DNA of 64,000 nt from NCBI GenBank assembly GCA_964035545.1, contig OZ037767.1:5455680-5519679 (forward strand). Direction: 5' to 3'. A program made the translations under genes and the position numbers. The notes under the pieces are model-generated. The model saw nothing but the letters and a program-made list of their open reading frames with translations. It had not been told where the DNA came from and did not search any database. The DNA is from Bugula neritina (taxonomy: Eukaryota; Bryozoa; Gymnolaemata; Cheilostomatida; Bugulidae). Within the stretch, counting starts at the first letter, position 1; each line of letters opens with the position of its first letter. This document shows positions 52,425 through 63,185 of this stretch, in pieces.

Positions 52425-53076
52425 TTTGACATTTAGAATGATATTTTTAATACAAAGTAAATATTTTAATAAATATTACCAATAAATTATTGACTTACTT
52501 ACTTTAACTATTTAAGATATTTTTTTTCTGTTAAACATATGGTGTCGCTTTCTCTTAACATCTTCTACAGGGGCAAAATACAAACAATTCATTATCAAAC
52601 ATGGGTAGTATGTGATTTTAATGGCTTTTAAAAAGTTTATTTGTTTAATTATATGCCAATATTGTTAATCCATTACTTACCAGTTGTACAAATACTAATT
52701 TTGTTTATGAAATGATAGTTTTATTCCTTTATTAAGCATCGTAGTTGACTAATATTTTGAGCACCACTGTGCCCATCTTCAGAGTAACAATGAATGATGA
52801 AAGTTTAAAAGTTATGTTGTTGCGTTGAACACTATGCATGACTCAAAGAATAGAAAGTGGCAGTTATTTTAAACTTTTTAAACTGAGAAAAATAATCTTG
52901 TTTTTATATTACATGCGAGTCAAAAATTATACTGATTTTATTGCATGAAAATGAATTAGAGTTAAAAAATATTGAATATCTGTAAATATTAGTTAATTAC
53001 TTTGCTTAATAAAGTAATAAGGCTACAATGTTTGTCCTATACTTATTCATGATTAAATTGCTAGCTCGTAGAGATA

Positions 53077-53080
<4 letters not shown>

Positions 53081-53141
<61 letters not shown>
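53081..53141. repeat. (TA)n microsatellite
   Basis: About 30 TA units abut the Gypsy fragment. Confidence 0.95.
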
Positions 53142-53143
<2 letters not shown>

Positions 53144-53149
53144 TCAGCA

Positions 53150-53435
53150 GGAGATGTATATACAGCATAGGCATTGGAAAGTGATTTCTTTGAGTTACTT
53201 GGTTTAGGTTACTTGAGTCCAAACATGCTCTCAGTGTGCCATTGGGCTTTTTCACTGCAGCCACATAATTGTTTATCCAAGCTGTTTAATAGTCTACTGA
53301 ACCTAAGATACCCTTCTTGGTCTATAACTGCAACTTCTGTTTGAGAACCGCCACCATTGACAGAAGCGTCTTCCTGTTAAGACTTTATCATCTATTTTAA
53401 TATGGTACTCGTCTCCAGGAAAACATCCGATACTT
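53150..53435 (-). pseudogene. Gypsy-type retrotransposon pol fragment
   Basis: On the minus strand, two pieces of a reverse-transcriptase region are readable. One contains GCFPGDEYHIKI, typical of the segment just before the RT domain. The other contains VAAVKKPNGTLRACLD and QVTQRNHFPMP, the first conserved RT blocks of Ty3/Gypsy elements. The pieces are in different frames, an in-frame stop precedes the second, and the (TA)n tract truncates the rest. It is a dead fragment. Confidence 0.8.
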
Positions 53436-54180
53436 TCAAAAACTTACTATAACCTCTCCAACAGTTAATTGCAGTTTATAATGAGATAATTGAGAAAGCT
53501 GAAATTATTACAACAACGTAATATACTGAGCTCTGTTCTTTGCCTGAAAATAAGCAACCAAGCCAGTCTTTAACAAATAAGTATACAGCATACAATGAAA
53601 CAGTGTCGAATCTAACCAACCAAATGAATACCCAAATAACAACAATGGAAATACAAAAGCAGCAAGAGGAGGACAACCCCATTCGAGAAGTTAATGAAGC
53701 TCTGGATAAAAAAGCTATTCTCTCTGCTCAACAATTTTACATAGTAAATTCATTTTCTTGATAATTTATGTAGTATTTTTTATTGTATCAGGTTTTAGCT
53801 TTCATGTAAAAACCTTACACAAGTTCTGTGTGCAAGAATAAAGTAAAAATTGGTGCGAATGTTAAGGACTCTAGAGTTTAGATGCTAATAAAAAGTGGTA
53901 AAATAAATAATATTAGGTGCATTCAAAAAAGCAACAAATCATACCATAGGCTCCGCCCACTTGTCAATCTTTAGTCAAATTTTTTGGGAAACAAAGTTTT
54001 ATAAATGAACAACATATTTAGGAATTTAGTTAATATTAATTTTACATGACTCAAATAATTACATAATCATTTGAAATATAATAATGTCCCCATATAAATT
54101 GTCTAACCATTGTATATCTGCCCCTTTCAGTCAAATAATACTAATGCAGCTTGACCTGCTGTTTAAAGTGTAATGGTAGC
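53369..54180. repeat. duplicated intergenic block, copy 1 (paired with 62321-63185)
   Basis: This block aligns at high identity with 62321-63185, including the start of the Gypsy fragment, the open frame at 53521-53761 and the word ataggctccgcccacttgtc. It separates one Gal3ST unit from the next. Confidence 0.85.
53521..53761 (+). other. duplicated Gln/Asn-rich open frame, copy 1
   Basis: The frame is open from a TAA at 53518 to a stop after VNSFS. It contains ENKQPSQSLTNKYTAY and EIQKQQEEDNPIREVNEALD, a hydrophilic, probably helical stretch. It lacks an upstream ATG. The copy at 62480-62725 keeps the whole frame and the same preceding stop. The family is unknown; it could be an exon remnant or part of a mobile element. 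Confidence 0.3.
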
Positions 54181-54800
54181 TATAAATGATAAAAAAAAGT
54201 TAAATTAACACGGCCATATTGCATGACGAAGGCATGCAGCCATGCAATGGTCAGTTTACTAGATAATAGAACTACAAACTGTGCAGCAAAATTTCTTTGG
54301 CAAGTATCAAAATATGACAAGTATTATAAAGGATATAATGCAAAGTATATTATGGTAAACACACAGCAGTGAAAGTTCATTATTCTTTCTTCAGTAAAAA
54401 AATTTTCATAAGTTTGTCAATATGATACAGTTGTGTAGAAATAATAAAGAAATCATTAATGTCATGTTAAACTTGAAACCATTTGTGTAATTAGTAGGCC
54501 CAGGATACTTCTAATAACAATCATGAAAATAACTATCAAGCTTTTTAACATTGGTATAATACCATTTCATCATTTTACATGCTAAATAAAAATGTACTTC
54601 AGATCTTTATATTACCAAAAAATTCAGTAAAAAACAAATGCACTAAGTTGTATGATAATGACTATTCTATCCAGTCATAGCAAAATATATTTAGAGATAC
54701 TATAAAAGTTGTGATACTGCATACAGCTGTGACTCTCTAGGACCTTTCCTAATCTAATTGCTGCTTGTTAGGTTTCATGAGAAACTGCTAATTTAACAAA

Positions 54801-54806
54801 TTTATT
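54801..54806 (-). terminator. poly(A) signal, Gal3ST copy C
   Basis: AATAAA in the same context as in copies B and D. It lies about 280 bases past the stop of copy C because an extra last-exon fragment is inserted between them. Confidence 0.55.
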
Positions 54807-54889
54807 GTGACCTAGCTCTGAACTGTCTGGAAGGTCAAGGTCTTTTTTCCTCACTATTACTCTTTGATGTTGGTGGAATATACATGAAG

Positions 54890-55055
54890 CGCTTTGCAGT
54901 CGCATATTTTATTCAAGCTTCTGCATCAGATCTTTTTAAATTTGGCTTTAATTGCTTCAATATATATTCACTGGCTGCAGGTTCCCATTAATGCTTGTGA
55001 GATAATATGATTTGTTAAAAAAATCAGGCCACTGAATAGTTTGAAACAACCTAGT
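54890..55055 (-). pseudogene. extra last-exon tail inside the copy C 3' region
   Basis: This stretch matches the 3' part of the last exon of copy D (61085-61260), including gataatatgatttgtt and gaaacaacct. It is followed directly by the B-like complete last exon of copy C. The join lies at about 55050-55060, where a tattttattcgagcttctgc-like sequence is repeated. It is best explained by unequal recombination between paralogues. Confidence 0.7.
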
Positions 55056-55087
55056 GCATATTTTATTCGAGCTTCTGCTGCAGATCT

Positions 55088-58000
55088 TCATGAATTCTGT
55101 TTTACTTTCTGCGGTGCAGACTTAACTGCTGGTTTAATTGGCATTCTGATTCCATCATTTCCTTTAAAATAATGTGATTTCTTAAATAAGTCAGGTCTCT
55201 GATTAATCTGAAACAATCTAGTGTACGCTCGTTCATTTCTCATCAAGTTTTTGCAATCCTCTAACTCAATACTAAAAGGGGCGTTCCATGGAGAACCCGT
55301 AATTTCTAATCTTGGTATGGTGATTCCAGGCGTTTTACTGGCTCCATTTTTCTAAAATTAAGCAATTAAATTATGTTAGATTGGAATCTTTGTTAGCAAC
55401 TTTGTGATCTTGATAATGATCACCACTATCACCAATTGGAACTCAATGTTATTACTTTTTGACTAAGTCTCAATTTATATGTCTCTTGAACAGAAGAGCT
55501 ACGCCATTCCACATGAAATGTGAAAGTTTAAATTGAAACTAATAATTTGAAGCTCAAGATATCAAAAATAGCCTCCATATTGATTTATATAATAGTATTT
55601 GAGATATTGACAGTCATGAAATTATCAAAACCAAAAAACAATTGGACATAATATAATATTTGTAAAAGGTATAAAGTAAATTCGAACACTTCTACACAAC
55701 GAATCCTCACCTTGAACAGGGCGATATCCGTTGTACAATACGATACTACCAGACTGTTTACAGATTTATAGTACGTCAGCTCTTCTCCAAACCCTTTCTC
55801 TTTGCTAATTTCTCTCCATAACGTGGCATTGGCCCATGTATAAATCTGAAAATCTACACTCATCCAGTCTAACAGTTTTTTTGCTGTTTTTGCAGGAATT
55901 GGGTCACTCTTACCTTTTAATAGATAACATGATTACAAAATACAGTATATGAAGAGTGTTTTTATATTTATACGAAAAAAGCTGTGCAATTTACACATAG
56001 ATAAAAACTCAACACTCTTCAAAACGTTATACCAGTGTGCTAACCAGTAATGCCTACGAATTAGTTAATATTTGTAATGCAGGCTTTCAGGGTCAATTAG
56101 TTTCGGCCTTAAGTGAAAAATGTGTGATTTATAACACACCCATAGTAATTATTTGAAAGCAAAACAAAAAAAGCTCAAGTTTTATTTCAGAAGAGCAATC
56201 ATCTAAGAAAATTAAGTTAATGCGATACCTTTTTTGCTATTTCATAAACAATTTAAAAACATATTATGATTTAACAAAATGATGAGTACACAAGTGAATG
56301 TCTATTCATATGTTATACAAATTTGAAACAATCATTTTGATCGAGCTAAGAAGATTACGGAAGTTGTTTGCATAATATTCTTGTAGCGGCTTTTTAAAAA
56401 CTCCAATATATTCAAAGTCAAAGTACAACTAAAATCCACAAATGGTATCTGCTTTACACTAAAATATAAACGAAGCCACTGTAGGAGGTTAAAACTCACC
56501 CTGGTATCTGAAAACATTTTTTTTAAGAAAAAGTATGTCTGTGATATCCCAGCACCACCTCCTCTTAAGAAGTAGCAGACTCTCCTGCATGTATTCCATC
56601 ACTAGCAGGAAAGGAAACGTCTCTTTTAAATCAGTCATAAATTCTTCTACCTGTATATTATTCACAAGGTTCCTTTAAATGCAATTGTAAAAGTCTTGCT
56701 GTTAGAAGTTAGATGCATTGGTATTGGCAGAAAAGGTCAACAAACCTTTTATAAGTAATTAAATGAGTATTTATGTCCTAGAAACCTTGACTATATGTGT
56801 TAGCTAGACTTAGATAAACTTCTGTAATAAAAAGCAGAATAATCATCACATTCCAAAAATTTAAGCGTCACTAAAAATATCTTTTGTAGCTTAGTTAACC
56901 TGCAAGCAGGAACTGGCATGAACTTAACTTTACTATCCATATAAAGTACTCATATCCGTTCGAATCATCTGTTCTCATGTTATATTTTATTTGATCAGAA
57001 ATTTTCTAGATTAACCTTTTCTGGTTTATCCATTTCTTTCCTCCCCAAACCAAAGTCGGCTGCCTGAAGGTTATGAGTCACCGACCGAATATGAAAGTTA
57101 GGATCTGGGGAGTTTTTGCTCTTGTCATTAACTCCATCATAATAGTTTGGGTTATCCGCAAACCTGCGACACACATGAAATAATATAGTTTTTCTGGACA
57201 ACAAGCAATTCTTGTAATGAAAGGCAAATCCTACTTTTACGTTTTGTGGATGAAGTTTTTATTCTATCACAGACAGCCATCCATGCTAGATTTACCTTCT
57301 CAAGACAAAACAACAAAAGTTATGAAAAAAACAGCAGCAAAACTTTTACTAAATACAATAGATTGTGAATAGTCGCACATTTCATTATCAAAAACTGCTG
57401 TATTCAACAGCATACTGAAATTTACATAACAGACAAATTTAGGTACGTGGGATTGTTTTTGTTATCTGCTGTTATACTTGTTGATATTATTTTCACACTC
57501 AACTCACCTGATGATTCGTTCCATCATTGAATATTTACCAACTTCGTTTGCTGGAATAAGCATTTTTTTAAAATAGTTCATTACAGACTTGAAATGTGTT
57601 AGAGGGTAGCGGACGACTCCTACAAAATCAAAATCAAACGATTGACAAGCCTGAATTTTTGTTCAGACACTTTGATTCATGTTCTGCTAAATTTACTAGT
57701 TATAAATTTTGTTAACATAATTAAGCCAAGGTAATATTAAATTTATCAGGTACTTGTCAATTTAGCATATGCAGGATTCAATTAAATTTTACCAATAAAT
57801 TTAGGGTTGTTGGGAAGAATTTTCCTGATGACGGTTTTATTGAATACGGCGTGATTCACCAAAACATTGAAGTTCATAGTGTTATTCTTATGAGGCAGAA
57901 CAAATCTGCCTGGATCCAAATTGTAGGGCCATCCAAGGTATATATCCCCTACAAAATAAATTGATAACAATTTATATCCTGTACAAAAGTTATTGTATAT

Positions 58001-59136
58001 TGTAGTGTAGTGTATATTTAAAATAAAAGTAAGGATGTTATGACGCTTAACACGAAGTGAGTAGTGTTGAGTTAAACCAGCAGCCCCTGTGGTGTAATTG
58101 GTTAGCGCCTGCTTGAAAGCTAGAGGTCTGTGGTTCAAATCTCAGTGGGAGCAAATTTTACAAGCTATTTTGGCCTTTAGTAAAGTATAGTAGGACTTCC
58201 AGGCAGTTGGGAGGCCAGGGAAGCCGGATGACTTGAAGAGCAGGAGAGGGGCCAGTGGAGCTCATGGAACTGGTAGGATGTAGTGCTGATTGTTAACTCA
58301 GCAACCCTTGCGGTGTAATTGGTTAGCCTCCCAATTGCAAGCCGGAGGTTCGTGGCTCGAATCCCAGTGCTGGGGGCAATTATTTTACAAAATGTACTAT
58401 GTCTGTACCAATATGATGTTTGGAAGTAAGCAAATGCATGCTGAATGTAAAAGGTAAATTTAAAGTATGTAGGTATGCTAGATGCATGAAGTCTTATCAA
58501 GTGTAACAAGGCTATTTAAAGTATAGAGAATCAAATTGTTTACAACCTTGAACTTTAACATTTAGGACATCATGTGCAATTCCATGCACAAAGTATTACA
58601 TAATTCAAAATGAGTGGAAACTAAGATTTCATGAAAATCACTTTGGGTGAGCAATTGACAAAAAGCAACTACAGATAATTCAGTAGAGCTTTCAATGGAG
58701 ATAAAAAAAATACATCAAGTTTCATTTGCACCAATTTGTTGACTAAAAGGTGATCTACAAACCTTGTCTTGGGACAGCAAACGACAAGTTATGTGTGTGA
58801 CCAAATCGTTGTAGTATAGATATGAGGGTGGTAGAACCAGCTTTATGAGTTTTCACAAATGCAAAGTCGACTGCTTTATTGCATGTCTGTGTAGACATAA
58901 ACTCGTGTGTCTCAGGGCTAGAAAGAGAAGGTACAGAAGAATTAATATATATTTTGCAAGCTTCATGACTTCTAGGTGATCCCTACAGTTACCTGAGCTC
59001 TCTGGCTTAGATTTATACATTTTTTAAATAGACGTTAGTAAAAACATAAGTTTATACTATTGCGAAAGTGTGTGCCACGGTACCCTGTTCTGTGCTAATG
59101 AGGGGACAAATCCCAAAACAGCTGCTGTGCACAGAT

Positions 59137-59203
<67 letters not shown>

Positions 59204-60081
59204 GTATATATATTCAGTATATATATTCAGTATAAATATTCAGTATATATATTCAGTATAAATATTCAGTATATATATTCAGTATATATATTCAGTATAA
59301 ATATTCAGTATATATATTCAGTATATATATTCAGTATATATATTCAGTATATATATTCAGTATGTAGGCTATAATAAATGTTTAATCTACTTTCTTCCTA
59401 CAACTGTAAACTGTATTTACTGCATTATTAGTACAATGGATACATGGATGGAGTTTCAGAAGACAACTATATTTTTATAGTTTAAACCTGGTTTTATATT
59501 TTTCGTTCAAAAACAAAGCTATCTACAATTGTCGTTTCTAGCCTAGCTGATAATTCTACAAATATTTTAAATGAAAAGTAGTTTTAGACTACAAATAGCT
59601 ACTAAAAATATTCTCATAGACTTTCCCAGTAACTACATTCATTTCCTGTTCCATCTGTTATGACCAGCTCTTTCAGCTGTTTACTAATCAATTGAAGTGA
59701 ACTGGTAGTTAACTACAGCTAATCCAATATTCATAACAACACAACAAACACAAAGCAACACGCAACAAGTTACTAAAACCAGTTGGATGTTTAAAAAACA
59801 TGACAAGGCAACAAAATATCACTGTCACCAAGGCAAGACTTTGGTGGGTTTCAAATGTTCAAAGTAGATGATACATACTTGGGTTTAAATGCGGTATTCT
59901 CTGGCATTCTCTCCCATCTCTTATCCTTGACATTAGAACTCATGAATGATTTGACGTTTTTTATAACTTTGCTTCCTTGTAGTATCATAATGTTATCATG
60001 ATTCGATATTAAATTATATAAGGCTGGAAGTGTCAGCGAAATTATTACAAAAACTATCACTTTATAACGCCGAGTTTGCAT
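55088..60081 (-). CDS. galactose-3-O-sulfotransferase-like enzyme, copy C
   Basis: The exons, in order of transcription, are 60081-59879, 58917-58763, 57948-57793, 57619-57508, 57163-57016, 56650-56500, 55913-55711 and 55351-55088. All splice sites are GT-AG, exon lengths equal those of copy B except the first and last, and the frame gives 463 residues. It has the same type II anchor (VIVFVIISLTLPALYNLI). The phosphosulfate loop is FVKTHKAGSTTL (88-99) and the 3'-phosphate segment VVRYPLTHFKSVMNYF (173-188). Four residues are inserted before the first intron. The C-terminus reads VKQNS because one base is missing relative to copy B. Amino-acid changes are spread over the protein, but no motif is lost, so it is probably functional with possibly different acceptor preference. 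Intron 2 holds two SINEs and intron 1 a minisatellite. Confidence 0.85.
58080..58160 (+). mobile_element. short tRNA-headed SINE (family 2), first of a pair
   Basis: The head has an A-box-like TGGTGTAATTGGTTAGCGCC and a B-box-like GGTTCAAATCTC, then the tail gcaaattttacaa. The acceptor ends do not pair as in a true tRNA. Copy B lacks it at the equivalent intron position. Confidence 0.65.
58300..58395 (+). mobile_element. short tRNA-headed SINE (family 2), second of a pair
   Basis: The head is the same (GCGGTGTAATTGGTTAGCC) with a B box GGCTCGAATCCC and a tail gcaattattttacaa. It lies about 140 bases after the first element. Together with the sequence between them it makes an insertion of about 300 bases absent from copy B intron 2. 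Confidence 0.65.
59138..59200. repeat. (AT)n microsatellite in Gal3ST copy C intron 1
   Basis: About 31 AT units, running directly into the 13-bp minisatellite. Confidence 0.95.
59201..59363. repeat. 13-bp tandem repeat
   Basis: About 12 head-to-tail units of tcagtatatatat, with an internal t-to-a variant (tcagtataaatat) in some units. It probably grew from the neighbouring AT run. Confidence 0.9.
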
Positions 60082-60307
60082 GGTGGAAGTGGCTAGGAAC
60101 CAGTCTATAGATTCTATATCACGGAATATAGGTCAGCCAGACAATTTCGGTTACTGTATCAGAAAGGAGAGCATTATAATGAACAAATTAGTAGTATTGA
60201 TCTTAAACAATTATCAGCTAGTACACAAACAAAAAACTACTAACTCATTTGACACTAAAAGTATACCAAACTTACAAATTGTTTTTAGAAGTAAAGAATC
60301 ATATTGA
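60082..60307 (+). other. open frame opposite the Gal3ST copy C promoter
   Basis: Counterpart of 51729-51961. About 70 residues align with it in frame, including KLVVLILN and TNSF, and both end at equivalent stops. Whether it is coding is unproven. Confidence 0.2.
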
Positions 60308-61002
60308 ACTAATTTTTAATTTGTTTGGGCATTCTACCAAAGAAGTTGCATTTATCACATGAAATGAGATTTTTAATACAAAATAATTATTTGAGTGGAT
60401 ACTACCAATAATACATTAACTTACTTGAAAGTACGCTAACTCAGTATCACACATCTCAATACACCAACTCACATGCTGTGTAGTTGTCTATTATGATATT
60501 GAAAGTATATAGTCCTGTATAGTTAACTGGCTTGTAGCTGCCTAGGAGTACCTGAGCTAAACTAATCATATTTTCACTCTGAGTTAACCAACGGAAAGCA
60601 AGGATTTCTATGATGCTATTGTGAACACAGACAGTGAGAATTTTTATATATCAATAGAAACTAATATTCAGCTCATTATGTAGTGTTAACTCTATTTATT
60701 GTGCAGACTGCTAGTGATCAATTAGGCACATAAAGCTAAATAAATAAACTGAAAACGTTTGTATAATATCATCTCATCATTTTATATGATCAATAAAAAT
60801 GTACTTAAGGTATTTTATTGTCAAAAACTTTAGTGTAAAACAAAGCAGTGTTGTATGGTAAAGACATTTCCATCAAGTCATAACAAGCAATATTTTGAGG
60901 TACTATAGAAGTTTTGATGTACTGCATACAGCTGTAACTCTCTAAAATATTTCCTGATCTGATTGCTGCTTATTACTTTTCATGAGAAACTGTTATACCA
61001 AC

Positions 61003-61008
61003 TTTATT
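61003..61008 (-). terminator. poly(A) signal remnant, Gal3ST copy D
   Basis: AATAAA in the context shared with copies B and C. Confidence 0.45.
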
Positions 61009-61159
61009 GTGACCTTTGAAATGTCTGGGAGATCAAGCTCATTCCTCCTCACTATTTCTCATTGATCTTGGTGGAATACACATGAAGCATTTGCACTTTC
61101 ATATTTTAGTCTCGCCTCTGCATCAGACCTTTTTAAATTCGGCTTTAATGACTCTTAAA

Positions 61160-61911
61160 CATAGCTAGCGGCTTCAGTTTCCAAACATCCCTTTGAGATA
61201 ATATGATTTGTTGAATAAATCAGACCGCTGAATAGTCTGAAACAACCTGGTGTTTGCAGGACCATTTTTCATAAAGTTCATGCAATACTCTAACTCAATA
61301 CTGAAAGGGGGGGGTTCCATTCAGAACTAGCAATCTCTAACTTTGGAATAGTGATTCCAGGTGATTTTTCAGCTTCATTTTTCTAAAATTGAACAATTAA
61401 ACTATGCTAGATTGAAATTCTTGTGAGCAACTTTGTGATTTTAATAATGATCACCACTGTTACTCAGTAGAACTATATTTTATTATTTTTTGACTAAGTA
61501 TAGTTTAATATATATTTATTCTTTAAGGAAGTGAAATTTAAAATTAAAAATAAAACTTTGAAGCTCAAGATTTAATCAATAGTCCTTTTTAATGGTTTAT
61601 AATAGTATTTGAGATATTCAGAGTAATGAAATCATCTAACCCATAAAAATTTAAAATATATATGTGAAAACAAGAATGTTATAACACCTCAACACAATAA
61701 ATCTTCACCTTGAACACGGTGATATCTGCTGTACAATATGATCCGACCAGACTGTTTACAGATTTATAGTACGTCAGCTCTTCCTCAAACCCTTTCTCTT
61801 TGCTAATTTCTCTCCATAACGTGGCATTGGCCCACTTATAAATCTGAAAATCCACACTCACCCAGTCTAAGAGTTTTTTTGCTGTTTTGGCAGGAATTGA
61901 GTCACTCTTAC
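61160..61911 (-). pseudogene. truncated Gal3ST copy D (exons 7 and 8 only)
   Basis: Exon 7 (61911-61709) is intact, 203 bases in the same phase as in B and C, with SVDFQIYKWANATLWREI. Exon 8 begins at 61382 but an enlarged run of G (61306-61313) shifts the frame into a stop soon after the codons for the Trp-Asn that follow the SS motif. Exons 1-6 are absent: intron 6 sequence is cut at 62320/62321 and joined to the duplicated intergenic block. It is a 5'-truncated pseudogene. Confidence 0.8.
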
Positions 61912-62320
61912 CTTTTAATAGATAACATGATTACAAAATACAGTATATGAAGAGTGTTTTTATATTTATACAAAAAGCTGTGCAATTTACACATAGATCG
62001 ATCTTCAACACTCTTCAAACGTTTATACCAGGGTACTAACCAGTAATGCTGCAGCAGGTTAGTTAATATTTGTAATGCAGGCTTTCAGGGTAACTAGTTT
62101 AGGCCTTAAAGTGAAAGATGTGTGGTTTATAACACACCCATAGTAATTATTTGGAAGCAAAACAAAAGAAGCTCAAGTTTTAATTCAGAAGAACAATGAC
62201 CTAATAATATTAAGTTAATGTAATACCTTTTCTTGTTATTTCATAAACAATCTAAAAACATAATACCATTTAACAAAATGATGAGTACACAAGTGAATGT
62301 CTATTCATATGCTATACAAA

Positions 62321-63185
62321 TCTTCCTGTTATGACTTTGTCTTGGGATAGCCTATCATCTATTTTAATATGGTACTCCCCAGAAAAACATCCCATACTTT
62401 CAAAAACTGACTATAACCTCTCAAACAGTTGATTGTAGTTTACAATGAGATAAATGAGAAAGCTGAAATTATTACGACATCATAATATACTGAGATCTGT
62501 TCCTTGCCTGAAAATAAGCAACCAAGCCAGTCTTTAACAAATAAGTATACAGCATACAATGAAACAGTGTCGAATTTAACCGACCAAATGAATACTCAAA
62601 TAACAACAATGGAAATACAAAAGCAGCAAGAGGAAGACAACCCCATTCGAGAAGTTAATGAAGCTCTGGATAAAAAAGCTATTCTCTCTGCTCAACAATT
62701 TTCTATAGTAAATTCATTTTCTTGATAATTTATGTATTATTGTTTATTGTATCAGGTTTTAGCTTTCATGTAAAAACCTTACACAAGTTCTGTGTGCCAG
62801 AATGAAGTAAAATTTGATGCGAATGTTAAGGACATTATAGAGTGCCTGCATACTTTAAATTAACACTCTAGAATTTAGATGCTAATAAAAAGTGGTAAAT
62901 TAAATAATATTAGGTGCACCCAAAAAAGCAACGAATCATACCATAGGCTCCGCCCACTTGTCATTTTTTAGTCAGATTGTTTAGAAGACAAAGTTTTATA
63001 AATGAACAAAATATTTAGGAATTTATTTAATATTAATTTTACATGACTCAAATAATTACATAATCATTTGAAATCTAATAAGGTCCCCATATAAATTGTC
63101 TATAACCATTGTATATCTGCCCTTTTCATTCAAATAATACTAATGCAGCTTGACCTGTTGTTTAAAGTGTAATGGTAGCTATAAA
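62321..63185. repeat. duplicated intergenic block, copy 2 (paired with 53369-54180)
   Basis: It aligns with 53369-54180. At its left end it replaces the upstream exons of Gal3ST copy D. At its right end it is interrupted by an LTR at 63186. It carries a short remnant of the Gypsy-related sequence (EYHIKIDD readable on the minus strand near 62365-62385). Confidence 0.85.
62480..62725 (+). other. duplicated Gln/Asn-rich open frame, copy 2
   Basis: Same frame as 53521-53761 with few residue changes (for example Asn to Asp, Tyr to Ser). The shared stop before it suggests both copies derive from an already truncated ancestor. Confidence 0.3.

Noticed and set aside
58085-58152. tRNA gene
   Set aside because: A- and B-box-like words are present, but the acceptor arms do not pair and the same head recurs with a common non-tRNA tail, so it is read as a SINE.
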